In this document: positions 14,540 to 22,383 of the stretch, in pieces | Layout: every line of letters starts with the position of its first letter | Numbering within the stretch: the stretch's first letter is position 1 | From: DAOUJW01 sp034421015 | GTDB taxonomy: Bacteria > Chloroflexota > Dehalococcoidia > Lucifugimonadales > UBA2985 | Assembly (NCBI GenBank): GCA_034421015.1 | Contig: DAOUKT010000014.1 | Span: 1 to 39,090, forward strand | Length of the DNA stretch: 39,090 nt | Direction of reading: 5' to 3' | Position numbers and translations under genes: made by a program | The notes under the pieces: model-generated | What the model was told of the DNA's origin: nothing | What the model saw: only the letters and a program-made list of their open reading frames with translations | The model's database searches: none

Positions 14540-15784
14540 CTACCGGGACCCCTGGGACTCGGAGGCCGCCATCCGCGCCACCCGCACCTTCTTGATGCGC
14601 CTCCCCAGGGTGGAGATCACGCGTATGCTCAGGCCATTGACCTGCGCCTCGTCCCCCGGGCTTGGTATCCTGCCCAGCTGGTGGTAGAGAAGCCCGCCAA
14701 GAGTGTCGAACCCGTCGCCCTCCAGCCTGGAGTCGAAGACCTCGTTGACCTCGTCCAGCGAGATGCGGGCGTCCATCATCGCCTCGTCGTCGCTCAGCAT
14801 TTCGCTCAGCGACTCCACTATGTCGAACTCGTCCTCAATCTCCCCGACAATCTCCTCCAGCAGGTCCTCAATGGTGACCAACCCTGTGGTGCCGCCGTAC
14901 TCGTCCACCACCACGGCAACATGGACGTGCTGCTCCTGGAACTCCCGCAGCAGGTCGTCAAGGCGCTTGGATACGGGGATGAAAAGCGGGGGGCGGGCGA
15001 TTCCGGCCAAGTCAACGTCGGGGCTCCCAGTGGCCAGCTGGCGCAGCAGGTCCCGGGAGTGTACCACGCCCACAATGTTGTCAATGGTCTCCTCGTAGAC
15101 GGGTATGCGACTGTGGCCGCCGGTCCACATCAGCTCCGCCACCACGCTAAGGGAGGAGGTTGCCTCCGCGGCCAGAATATCCATGCGGGGCACCATAATC
15201 TCCCTTGCCGTGGTCTGGTCCAGCTTCAGAATCGACCTGATCATCTCCTCTTCGTGGGGCTCCAGCTCCTCGTTGAGGTCGGTTTCAGGAAGCTCGCCCA
15301 GAGCGATGAGGTTGAGCGGCGCCGATGGGGCAACCGCGTCGCCGTTTGTCGCTCCCCTCTTTGACAGCGCCGATGAGACCGACACTTGCACCCTCGCCAG
15401 GAGCGACGCCGGCGCCGCAAGGGGCAGCAGGATGATTGCGGGAACGCGCGCCCTTCGGCCCAGTCGAGCGCCCAGGCCGGACATCACACCCTGATATAGG
15501 GGAAGCAACGCCAGGAGCCCCAGGGTCCCAAGCGCGACGCTCAGCCACGTGAAGCCCAGGGACCGCAGCAGAAACGCCCCCGAAGCTACGGAGGCTGCAA
15601 TCAGCCCCGCCTTCATCAGCGACCGGCCGGTCTCATCCCTCAGCGCGGGATGCGCTACCGGGTCTTCACCCGGCTGGTTGATTCGAAGTCTGGGAGACAG
15701 ATGCCCCTCTACCAGGGCCAGAAGGCCGCAGTGGGCCAGCGAAAGGCCCAACGCTATGGCTGCTAACCAACTATCAGGGTCCAA
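14540..15784 (-). CDS. CBS-domain membrane protein, CorC/HlyC (CNNM-like) family
   Basis: A 414-residue protein. Residues 1-150 contain four hydrophobic stretches (for example IALGLSLAHCGLLALVE and WLSVALGTLGLLALLPLY), matching a divergent DUF21/CNNM-like transmembrane region. Two CBS motifs follow (about 190-320), including the hallmark IMVPRMDI and HSRIPVYEETIDNIVGVVHSRDLL, then VVVDEYGGTTGLVTIEDLLEEIVGEI, and a CorC/HlyC C-terminal domain (about 335-405). Members are linked to magnesium or cobalt efflux and adenine-nucleotide sensing through the CBS pair. The start is TTG at 15784 with GGAGGT eight bases upstream. An ATG just upstream is out of frame. The N-terminal membrane part is less conserved than usual. 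Confidence 0.9.
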   Translation of the reverse strand: MDPDSWLAAIALGLSLAHCGLLALVEGHLSPRLRINQPGEDPVAHPALRDETGRSLMKAGLIAASVASGAFLLRSLGFTWLSVALGTLGLLALLPLYQGVMSGLGARLGRRARVPAIILLPLAAPASLLARVQVSVSSALSKRGATNGDAVAPSAPLNLIALGELPETDLNEELEPHEEEMIRSILKLDQTTAREIMVPRMDILAAEATSSLSVVAELMWTGGHSRIPVYEETIDNIVGVVHSRDLLRQLATGSPDVDLAGIARPPLFIPVSKRLDDLLREFQEQHVHVAVVVDEYGGTTGLVTIEDLLEEIVGEIEDEFDIVESLSEMLSDDEAMMDARISLDEVNEVFDSRLEGDGFDTLGGLLYHQLGRIPSPGDEAQVNGLSIRVISTLGRRIKKVRVARMAASESQGSR

Positions 15785-16052
15785 TTCATACCACCTCCCC
15801 GGCGTGGGTAGTCAATGCCACCTCTTCTGAGGAAGGTCTGAACAAGTCCAATCCACTCCCGCGAAGCCTGCCCCGTACCCCGATACGGGGGCGGGAGTCC
15901 ATGCCCCGCCACCCCTGGATTCCTGCCTGCGCAGGAATGGTGATGAAAGTGTCATTAGGCAAGATGGTCATGTTTCTGACTTGTTCAGAGTATCCCTAAA
16001 TGGAATTGACATTGCTGTACGCTCTTGCGAGGGTGACGGCCGGTTGAGCCTT
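15785..16052. repeat. REP-type repeat block between CBS gene and glmU
   Basis: No gene is seen. The block holds a composite repeat: a GCCTGCCCCGTA..TACGGGGGCGGGA hairpin (about 15868-15895) and a CATTCCTGCGCAGGCAGGAAT palindrome (about 15920-15943). Both recur around 19440-19505 in the opposite order on the other strand, and the first also near 6349. The remaining bases 15960-16052 show no clear signal. Confidence 0.6.
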
Positions 16053-17426
16053 TCACCCTTCTTCCTTGTTGTTGTGGCCTCCGCCGGGCAGCGGCCTGGC
16101 CGGGACCCCGGCCACCTTCGCGCCGGCGGGGACGTCCCTGGTCACCACTGAACCCGCCCCCGTGCTGGCCCCGGCGCCAATCCTCACCGGCGCAACCAGC
16201 ATGGAGTCGCTGCCTATGAATGCGCCCTCTTCAATCACCGTCTGGTGCTTGTCCACGCCATCGAAGTTGCAGGTCACCGTTCCCGCCCCCACGTTGACGT
16301 CCGGGCCAACCCAGGAGTCGCCCACGTAGGAAAAATGGCCCACCTTGACGCCTCTGCCCAGGCTGCTCTTCTTCACCTCGACGAAGTTGCCAATGTGCAC
16401 GTCCCTGTCGATGTGGGTCTCAGGCCGGATGTGGCTGTATGGACCAATATCGACGTCCTCCTCCAGCACGGCGGACTCCAGCACGGAGTACCACACCCGG
16501 CAGCCGCCGGCGATCACGGAGTCCTCGATCATGGAGCCGGGCCCAATCCGGCAGCCGCCCCCTATCCGCGTCCTGCCCTGGAGGAAGGTGTTGGGATAGA
16601 TGACGGTTTCCGGCTCAATGGTCACGGACAGGTCTATGTACGCCGGCTCCATTACCGTGACGCCCCGGAGAAGCCAGCCCTCGTTTATCCTGCGCTGCAT
16701 GACCTCCCTGGCCCGGGCAAGTTGGATGCCATCGTTCACGCCCAGCGCCTCCAAAGGGTCCTTGAGGGGCATTGTGGCCACCTTGTGCCCCTGGCCGGCG
16801 GCCAGCGACGCCAAGCCCGTCAGGTATATCTCGCCGTTGGGGGACGGCGACAGCTGTTCCAGCGCGTTCCAGAGCCACGAAGAGTCGAGGCAGTACACGC
16901 CCGCGTTGGCCTCGCAGCCGGAGGTGGCGTCGTCCCCCAGCTCAGCCCTCTCGACGATGGCGCGCACCTCGCCGCCGTCGTCCCGCATCACGCGCCCCAT
17001 GTCCTCTGATGGAGGCTCGCTGCACGTCAGCATTGTGAAGCAGCTCCGGGCGGACTCGTGTCTCGTTCTCAACGCCGACAGCGTGTCCGAGGTGATGAGA
17101 GGCGCGTCGCCGTTGATGACCAGGATGTTGCCCCGGAAGTCGCTCATCGCCGCTCTGGCCTGCGCGACTGCGTGGCCCGTCCCAAGAGGATTGGCCTGCT
17201 CAACCAGGCAGACGCCGTCGCCAAGCGCATCGGCAATCTGCGAGGAGTCCGGGGGGACAACGGCCACTATCTCCTCAAAGCCGGCGGCCTTCAGAGCGTC
17301 CGCCACAAGCCCCACCATCTCCCGGCCGCAGATTGGCTGCAGGACCTTGGGCGCGCGGGACTTCATCCGAGTCCCCCTGCCCGCAGCCAGTATTATTGCC
17401 CTCCAGCTATCCACTTTCTTCACCAA
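16053..17426 (-). CDS. glmU: bifunctional GlcNAc-1-P uridylyltransferase / GlcN-1-P acetyltransferase
   Basis: At 457 residues this is the normal size for GlmU, which acetylates glucosamine-1-phosphate and then couples it to UTP, giving UDP-GlcNAc for peptidoglycan and other glycans. The N-terminal Rossmann-like domain has LAAGRGTRMKSRAPK (about 13-27), PLGTGHA and INGDAPL. The C-terminal half is a left-handed beta-helix of hexapeptide repeats (about 250-445), with YSHIRPE, VEVKKSS and the acetyl-CoA-site GDSWVGPDVNVGAGTVTCN. The start is uncertain: TTG at 17426 or GTG at 17423, with no Shine-Dalgarno sequence. It is flanked by repeat blocks on both sides and appears monocistronic. Confidence 0.95.
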   Translation of the reverse strand: MVKKVDSWRAIILAAGRGTRMKSRAPKVLQPICGREMVGLVADALKAAGFEEIVAVVPPDSSQIADALGDGVCLVEQANPLGTGHAVAQARAAMSDFRGNILVINGDAPLITSDTLSALRTRHESARSCFTMLTCSEPPSEDMGRVMRDDGGEVRAIVERAELGDDATSGCEANAGVYCLDSSWLWNALEQLSPSPNGEIYLTGLASLAAGQGHKVATMPLKDPLEALGVNDGIQLARAREVMQRRINEGWLLRGVTVMEPAYIDLSVTIEPETVIYPNTFLQGRTRIGGGCRIGPGSMIEDSVIAGGCRVWYSVLESAVLEEDVDIGPYSHIRPETHIDRDVHIGNFVEVKKSSLGRGVKVGHFSYVGDSWVGPDVNVGAGTVTCNFDGVDKHQTVIEEGAFIGSDSMLVAPVRIGAGASTGAGSVVTRDVPAGAKVAGVPARPLPGGGHNNKEEG

Positions 17427-17880
17427 AAAATATAGGGCATCCGCACTCCCGTTGCTGCGCCAGGACCGCGGCTACCCTATCCGATTAGTTCTGGACAAAT
17501 CCTCATCCTGCCCAAATGCTAGCACGATTGAATTTGGGGTGTCAAGGACGCCGCTGGCCGCAATGCGTAGCCTCATTAGCGCAAAGCGGTGTAATTCGTA
17601 GCGCAGCCTTCAGTCACCGCGCGCGTATGGACACTCTCTACAGGCGCTGGCTGTGGCGCGAGACACCGCTCATGCTGAGCCTGTCCAAGTATATGTGCGG
17701 TGTCGGTTGTGGCGCGAGACACCGCTCATGATGAGCCTGTCGAAGTATATGAGCGGGAAGACTAAGGACGCACGGCTCCCGCTCGCCCTTCGACAAGCTC
17801 AGGGCGAGCGGTATGGTCCGGCAATACCAACACATGCCAGGAATACGCGGGAAGGCAGCTGCGCTTCAACCGCCGTTGAG
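17427..17880. repeat. intergenic block with two tandem 56-bp repeats
   Basis: No gene is supported here. From 17635 a CTCTACAGGCGCTGG end sequence is followed by two direct copies, 17650-17705 and 17706-17757, of a 56-bp unit carrying GAGACACCGCTCATG, then GATGAGCCTGTCGAAG. A related CTTCGACAAGCTCAGGGCGAG unit lies inverted at about 17788-17810. These are the same units seen in 6292-6487. Bases 17427-17634 contain no recognisable signal apart from an AT-rich TATATTTT stretch just before glmU. The array of two is too short and too degenerate for CRISPR. Confidence 0.6.
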
Positions 17881-17883
17881 GTG

Positions 17884-17892
17884 TGATATAAT
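17884..17892 (+). promoter_or_regulatory. extended -10 promoter for the serine tRNAs
   Basis: TGATATAAT is a perfect extended -10 element (TGnTATAAT), placed 12 bp before the first tRNA base. The -35 region has only weak similarity, which is usual for extended -10 promoters. Confidence 0.6.
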
Positions 17893-17904
17893 CAAGTTTC
17901 GGAT

Positions 17905-17995
17905 GGAGAGGTGGCCGAGAGGCTTATGGCGCCGCTCTCGAAAAGCGGTTCCCGGTTGCACCGGGACGTGGGTTCAAATCCCACCCTCTCCGCCA
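17905..17995 (+). tRNA. tRNA-Ser (anticodon CGA), CCA encoded
   Basis: The acceptor stem GGAGAGG pairs with CCTCTCC, followed by discriminator G and an encoded CCA (17993-17995). The anticodon stem encloses the loop CTCGAAA with anticodon CGA, which reads UCG serine codons. A long variable arm with paired CCCGG/CCGGG is seen, as expected for serine tRNAs. The T loop GGTTCAAATCC is intact. It is the first of two tandem serine tRNA genes, 37 bp apart. Confidence 0.95.
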
Positions 17996-18032
17996 TTGGG
18001 TCGGAGCATGACCCCTCTGTTGCAGCAGATCC

Positions 18033-18122
18033 GGAGAGGTGCTGGAGTGGCCGAACAGGCGCGACTGGAAATCGCGTAGGGGAGCAATCCTCTCATGGGT
18101 TCGAATCCCATCCTCTCCGCCA
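18033..18122 (+). tRNA. tRNA-Ser (anticodon GGA), CCA encoded
   Basis: The same acceptor GGAGAGG/CCTCTCC with G discriminator and encoded CCA (18120-18122). The anticodon stem CGCGA/TCGCG encloses CTGGAAA, giving anticodon GGA for UCC/UCU serine codons. The variable arm and the T arm GGGTTCGAATCCC are complete. It is probably co-transcribed with the upstream serine tRNA from the extended -10 promoter. Confidence 0.95.
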
Positions 18123-18239
18123 GTCTCAAGTTAGGCCACCCGCTCGCCTCTGGCGGCTCTCTATGCAACCTCTCTATCACTTTGCTACGCTATGCCCGCT
18201 GAGGCCACCCGCCTCACGACACAGGTAGTCCCTAAAGTA

Positions 18240-19139
18240 ATGAAATTCTCCAGGAAAGGGCTAGTCTATCTGGCGGTTATGGCGCTCGCCCTTCCGGGCG
18301 CGTTGCTCGCGTGTGGAACGGGTACCGCGCCCGGCGACGCAGCGACGGCGCATGACGGCGGCAGGCTGAGGCTGGCCACAACCACCAGCCTCTACGACAC
18401 CGGCCTCTGGGACGTCCTGGAGCGCCGATTCGAGGATATGTACAACGTGGAGCTTGACATACTGACGGGTGGCACGGGCAAGGCCCTGGAGTTCGGCAGG
18501 CTGGGCGAGGTGGACGTTCTCGCCATTCACGACCGCGTCCGGGAGGAGGCGTTCATCGCCGATGGGTACGGCGTGGAGCGGCGCCCCATTGCCTACAACC
18601 GCTTCCTTATAGTGGGGCCTGCCAACGACCCGGCCTCTGTCACCGGCCTGGCTCCCGAGGATGCCCTCTTGGAGGTCATGCGCCGGGGCCAGGGCAGCAG
18701 CGACAGGGTGTGGTTCGTGTCCAGGGGCGACGAGTCCGGCACCCACGCCAGGGAGAAGCTGCTCTGGCAGAATGCCGGTCTCGACTACAACGTAGTGCGG
18801 GATTCCGGCGACTGGTACCTGGAGTCCGGGGCTGGCATGGGCGCCGTCCTGCTCCTGGCCGACGAGAAGGAGGCCTACACCCTGTCGGACGCCGGCACGT
18901 ACCTCGCCTTCCAGAAGGATCTGGACCTCAACGTGCTGGTCGAGGAGGGCGATTCCCTCCTGAACGTGTACTCCGTCATAGCCGTGAACCCGCAGCGGTT
19001 CCCCGACATCAACCACGCCATGTCCGAGAACCTCGTCCGTTTTCTCCTTTCCGATGAGGCGCAGGACCTGATCGGCGCCCACGGCATCAGTGAGTACGGC
19101 CGGCCTCTGTTCACCCCGGCCAGGGGCCAGGAGCCGTGA
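18240..19139 (+). CDS. tupA: tungstate ABC transporter substrate-binding lipoprotein
   Basis: A 299-residue lipoprotein. The signal ends in the lipobox ALLAC (Cys25). The mature protein starts with the oxyanion-binding motif LATTTSLYDTGLWDVL, and includes DILTGGTGKALEFG, ERRPIAYNRFLIVGP and FVSRGDESGTHAREK. These are the hallmarks of TupA/WtpA-like proteins that capture tungstate (or molybdate) outside the membrane. Tungstate supports tungstopterin enzymes such as aldehyde or formate oxidoreductases. I place the start at ATG 18240, because a start at 18192 would put 16 residues before the signal. The rest of the transporter (tupB, tupC) lies downstream, separated by a repeat-filled gap. Tungstate versus molybdate preference is inferred from family resemblance. 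Confidence 0.88.
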   Translation: MKFSRKGLVYLAVMALALPGALLACGTGTAPGDAATAHDGGRLRLATTTSLYDTGLWDVLERRFEDMYNVELDILTGGTGKALEFGRLGEVDVLAIHDRVREEAFIADGYGVERRPIAYNRFLIVGPANDPASVTGLAPEDALLEVMRRGQGSSDRVWFVSRGDESGTHAREKLLWQNAGLDYNVVRDSGDWYLESGAGMGAVLLLADEKEAYTLSDAGTYLAFQKDLDLNVLVEEGDSLLNVYSVIAVNPQRFPDINHAMSENLVRFLLSDEAQDLIGAHGISEYGRPLFTPARGQEP

Positions 19140-19562
19140 TGAATACTCGCCTGCTTCTTTCGTCACTCCCGTGCAGACGGGAGTCCATATCCCCCACCTG
19201 GATTCCCGCTTTCGGAGACCGTTGCGTAACCCGCGCGGTGGCTCCGTTGAATGTCATTCTGAGCCGAAGGCGAAGAATCCAAAGGGTTAACAGAAGACTT
19301 CGTAGCCTTGCGGACAGAGGCTTTGGATTCTTCACTTCGCTACGCTCCGTTCAGAATGACAGTGGCCTTGCCAGACCGCGCGAGTTGGTGAAAACGCGCG
19401 GCCTTTCGTCATTCCTGCGGAAGCAGGAATCCAGAGCGTCCGCGTCCTGCCCCTCATGGATTCCCGCCCCCGTATCAGAGTACGGGGCAAGCTTCGCGGG
19501 AATGGAGGCTGGCGACCACCGCCCCCTGCGTGTCGAATCCGGCCAGAGGGAGTCCTGACCTC
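19140..19562. repeat. repeat-filled gap inside the tungstate transporter operon
   Basis: Between tupA and tupB, where a few bases would be usual, lie 423 bp of dispersed repeats. They comprise a REP half-palindrome that breaks into GGAGACCGTTGCGTAAC at 19214-19230; a 110-bp inverted-repeat element (19252-19361) starting TGTCATTCTGA and ending TCAGAATGACA; a CATTCCTGCGGAAGCAGGAATCC palindrome near 19409-19432; and a CCCGCCCCCGTATC..GTACGGGGCAAGCTTCGCGGG composite (about 19464-19501). No gene is seen. Confidence 0.75.
19252..19361. repeat. 110-bp inverted-repeat element, gene-less relative of the GIY-YIG element
   Basis: The left arm TGTCATTCTGAGCCGAAGG..GAAGAATCCAAAG pairs with the right arm CTTTGGATTCTTCACTTCG..CGTTCAGAATGACA (19321-19361). 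The arm sequences match those bounding the GIY-YIG gene at 22384-22841, but here only about 40 bp of spacer is enclosed. It resembles a non-autonomous miniature element. Confidence 0.7.
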
Positions 19563-20249
19563 ATGGAACTGGTGCTGGACAGTCTCCTCACGGCCCTAAG
19601 GCTCATCTTCACCGGCGACCGGGACGTGTTCAGCATCGCGGGGCGGACCATCCTCATCGCCGGGTCCTCCACCCTCATCGCAACGCTGCTCTTCATACCC
19701 ATCGGCAGCCTGATACACTTCCACCACTTCCCCGGCAAGGGCGCGCTGGTGTACCTAATCCAGACCCTCTACAGCGTGCCCACCGTCTTCGTGGGGCTGC
19801 TGGTCTTCATCACACTGTCCCGGGAGGGCCCCCTGGGGAACATGGGCCTGCTCTTCACGCCCCAGGCCATCGTCATCGGGCACGTCGTTCTCATATCGCC
19901 CATCGTCACCGGCCTCACCATCGCCGCCCTCAGAGGCGTGGCCCCTGAGATAAAGGACACCGCCATGTCCCTGGGCGCGGACCGGATGCAGACCATCTAC
20001 ACAATCGTCAGGGAGGCCAAGTTCGGGGTGTCGACTGCGGTCCTCCTCGCCTTCGGGCGCGCCGTCTCCGAGATTGGCCTGGCTATAATAGTGGGCGGGA
20101 ACATCCGCGGGTACACCAGGACGCTCACGACGGCCATGTCCCTTGAGACTTCGATTGGCAACTTCGAGCTGGCGATGGCCCTGGGCATCATCCTCGTGTT
20201 CCTGGCCCTGGTTGTGAACGTCCTGGCCGGAAGGCTTCAGCGGAGGTAG
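19563..20249 (+). CDS. tupB: tungstate ABC transporter permease
   Basis: A 228-residue inner-membrane permease of the TupB/ModB type with about five helices (for example IAGSSTLIATLLFIPIGSLI, VPTVFVGLLVFITL, AIVIGHVVLISPIVTGLTIA and LGIILVFLALVVNVLAG). The cytoplasmic EAA coupling loop is EIKDTAMSLGADRMQTIYTI. It forms the channel through which the captured oxyanion passes. I place the start at ATG 19563, preceded by AGAGGGA; an in-frame ATG at 19530 would add eleven residues without a ribosome site. It is separated from tupC by only six bases. Confidence 0.92.
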   Translation: MELVLDSLLTALRLIFTGDRDVFSIAGRTILIAGSSTLIATLLFIPIGSLIHFHHFPGKGALVYLIQTLYSVPTVFVGLLVFITLSREGPLGNMGLLFTPQAIVIGHVVLISPIVTGLTIAALRGVAPEIKDTAMSLGADRMQTIYTIVREAKFGVSTAVLLAFGRAVSEIGLAIIVGGNIRGYTRTLTTAMSLETSIGNFELAMALGIILVFLALVVNVLAGRLQRR

Positions 20250-20255
20250 GCCGCC

Positions 20256-21326
20256 TTGATAGAGATCCGGGACCTGACCAAGCGCTACGACGGCAACACC
20301 GTCCTCCGGGGCATCAGCCTGGAGGCCCCCAGGCACGGCGTCACCGCGCTCATCGGCCCCAGCGGCTCAGGCAAGACGACCCTCCTGCGCCTCATCGACC
20401 TCCTTGAGGAGCCAACCTCCGGCTCCATCCTCTTCGACGGCGTGGACGCGGGCGCGTCGGAGAGGGCGCGGCTGGAGATGCGCAGGCGGATGGTCTTTGT
20501 CTTCCAGAAGCCTGTGGTCTTCAGCTCCACCGTCCACGACAACGTGGCCTACGGCCTGAGAGTCCGCGGCGTGGGCAAGGGCGTCGTTCAGGAGAGGGTG
20601 CGCCACGCGCTGGAGACCGTCGACCTCGCCGGCTACGAGAGCAGGCAGGCCCGGACCCTTTCGGGGGGCGAGATACAGCGCGTCGCCCTGGCCCGGGCGA
20701 TGGTGACGGAGCCGGAGCTGCTCCTGCTGGACGAGCCCACGGCCAACCTGGACCCGGTGTCCATCGCCAGGGTGGAGGGTCTCATAGCAAGGGTCATTGG
20801 GGAGCTTCGCGCCACGGTCATCATGACCACCCACGACATGGCTCAGGGGCAGCGCCTCGCCGACCGCATAGGCGTGCTGATGGGCGGCGAGCTGCTCCAG
20901 GTTGGCGCGCCCAGCGAGATTTTCAACCTGCCCACCAGCGCCCAGGTCGCCCGCTTTGTGGGGGTGGAGAACATACTGGAGGGCGTGATCGACTCCAAGG
21001 AGGCGGGATTGGTCTACGTGAGCATTGGCGGCGCGATGATCGAGGGCGTATCCGACTTTGAGCCGGGCGCACGCGTCTCCGCCTGCATCAGGCCGGAGGA
21101 GGTGACAATAGCCCTGACCCCGTCCCCCACCAGCGCGCGCAACTCCTTCCCGGGCGCCATCACCGGCATGGCCTCGTTCGGGCCCCTGGTGCGGGTGGGC
21201 ATCGACTGCGGCTTCCCGCTGGTGGCCCTCATCACCGGCAGGTCTGCGGAGGACCTGGGGCTCCGACCGGGGGCGCAGATAAGCGCCTCCTTCAAGGCCA
21301 CCGGCGTCCACATTGTGGAGCGGTGA
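20256..21326 (+). CDS. tupC: tungstate ABC transporter ATP-binding protein with C-terminal ligand domain
   Basis: A 356-residue ATPase subunit. Walker A GPSGSGKTT (34-42), the Q-loop (Gln84), the signature LSGGE (135-139), Walker B LLLLDE (155-160) and the H-loop histidine (TTHD, His193) are all present, so it should be active. Residues about 240-356 form a TOBE-type oxyanion-binding domain (FVGVENILEG, ACIRPEEVTI), which in ModC/WtpC relatives senses the substrate and gives trans-inhibition. The start is TTG at 20256 with GGAGGT eight bases upstream. It completes the tupABC set and powers uptake. Confidence 0.92.
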   Translation: MIEIRDLTKRYDGNTVLRGISLEAPRHGVTALIGPSGSGKTTLLRLIDLLEEPTSGSILFDGVDAGASERARLEMRRRMVFVFQKPVVFSSTVHDNVAYGLRVRGVGKGVVQERVRHALETVDLAGYESRQARTLSGGEIQRVALARAMVTEPELLLLDEPTANLDPVSIARVEGLIARVIGELRATVIMTTHDMAQGQRLADRIGVLMGGELLQVGAPSEIFNLPTSAQVARFVGVENILEGVIDSKEAGLVYVSIGGAMIEGVSDFEPGARVSACIRPEEVTIALTPSPTSARNSFPGAITGMASFGPLVRVGIDCGFPLVALITGRSAEDLGLRPGAQISASFKATGVHIVER

Positions 21327-21465
21327 CGACACTCCGCCGCCCGCATTTGAATAGCGATACTCCCCGTGCTAAGCTAGGCTTAATGAGGCTGCACGCGGCC
21401 GGACCCGTCGAAGGCATCGAGTCCAGGGCCGCACGCGGCGTCCGCGGAACACAATCGCAAGCGGC

Positions 21466-21498
21466 AAGCGCTCCGAACCCCCGGCGGAAGGGGCGCTT
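21466..21498 (+). terminator. hairpin between tupC and the coiled-coil gene
   Basis: AAGCGCTCC (21466-21474) pairs with GGGGCGCTT (21490-21498), nine pairs with one G-T, followed by CTTTTGG. It resembles a weak intrinsic terminator at the end of the tup operon, but it is only 15 bp before the next start, so it may instead shape that gene's leader. The rest of 21327-21513 shows no gene. Confidence 0.4.
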
Positions 21499-21513
21499 CT
21501 TTTGGAGACATCA

Positions 21514-22290
21514 GTGAAGATCGTACTCGGAGTCGTCGTAGCGGCAAGCGCCCTTGTGCTGGGGCTGATGGGCCTCTGGCTCGTCACGGTCTCCGGGGAG
21601 CGCAACGAACTGGCGACGGAAAACGGCGTGCTGGCTTTCGAGAGGGACGGTCTCCTGGCCGAGAAGGAGACCCTGACCGATGAGAACAGCGACCTCAGCT
21701 TGGAGGTGACCCGGCTCAAGGGGGAGAGGGACGCGCTCACGGCCGAAAGGGACTCCCTGACCGCGGACCTGAGGCGGGAGCAGTCCGAGAAGGACGACCT
21801 CTCCCGGCGGCTGTCGGACTCCGAGGATGACGTGGATTCCCTGACGGAGGACCTGGGCGACGCCAGGGACTCCCTGTCCGAGCTGAACACCCGGATTTCG
21901 ACTCTGAACACCGAGAACACGGGACTGGAGTCCTTCAGGGACTCCATCCAGGGCTACTGGGCCATCTCGGAGGACAAGACCCTGACGGTGGACATCCCCT
22001 TCAGCAGCGGCTCCGAGCTTTTCCCTCTGGTCTACGTCTACTCCTACAGGAATCTGGACCCCGTCTTCATTGTGGTTGAGGACTCGTCCTTCTTCAGCTC
22101 GGACGAGATAAGCGCCCTCAACATAGTGGAGGCCCTCAGGTGGGAGGAGACCCGCACGTCACTCAGCTTTGAGGTCGACCTGGGCCTTGGCAGGTCCACC
22201 CTCACCAGGGGAGCGTACTACGCGGCGATTCTGTTTGACGTGGACACGGAGTTTGAGCTTGTGACCTACCTGGACTTCAGCGTGGAGTAG
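21514..22290 (+). CDS. membrane-anchored coiled-coil protein
   Basis: A 258-residue protein with one N-terminal membrane helix (IVLGVVVAASALVLGLMGLWLV), then a long charged coiled coil (about 32-142, with heptads such as LATENGVLAFERDGLLAEKETL) and a C-terminal beta domain (about 148-258) with several aromatic strands (LFPLVYVYSYRNLDP, VFIVVEDSSFFSS). The helix acts as a signal anchor with the coiled coil outside. I chose GTG 21514, because GGAG lies six bases upstream; TTG at 21502 would overlap that site. No known family is recognised. It could be an envelope spacer or a partner of a secretion or division complex. Confidence 0.8.
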   Translation: MKIVLGVVVAASALVLGLMGLWLVTVSGERNELATENGVLAFERDGLLAEKETLTDENSDLSLEVTRLKGERDALTAERDSLTADLRREQSEKDDLSRRLSDSEDDVDSLTEDLGDARDSLSELNTRISTLNTENTGLESFRDSIQGYWAISEDKTLTVDIPFSSGSELFPLVYVYSYRNLDPVFIVVEDSSFFSSDEISALNIVEALRWEETRTSLSFEVDLGLGRSTLTRGAYYAAILFDVDTEFELVTYLDFSVE

Positions 22291-22311
22291 CCGCCCCGGC
22301 GCGGGGGGCGG
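22291..22311 (+). terminator. GC-rich hairpin after the coiled-coil gene
   Basis: CCGCCCC pairs with GGGGCGG around a 7-base loop, immediately after the stop codon. A second GCCGG..CCGG hairpin follows to about 22323. No T tract follows, so it may act as a transcript end barrier rather than a canonical terminator. Confidence 0.4.
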
Positions 22312-22383
22312 CCGGCGACGGCCGGTACGTCACGCTGTGAACAGCGAGCGCACGGCGGCGCGGACTAGAAAGAGGAGCGTCAA

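Noticed and set aside
17650..17757. Possible CRISPR array (two similar units).
   Set aside because: Only two directly adjacent copies of 56 bp without distinct spacers and no cas genes; the unit also appears as a dispersed repeat elsewhere.
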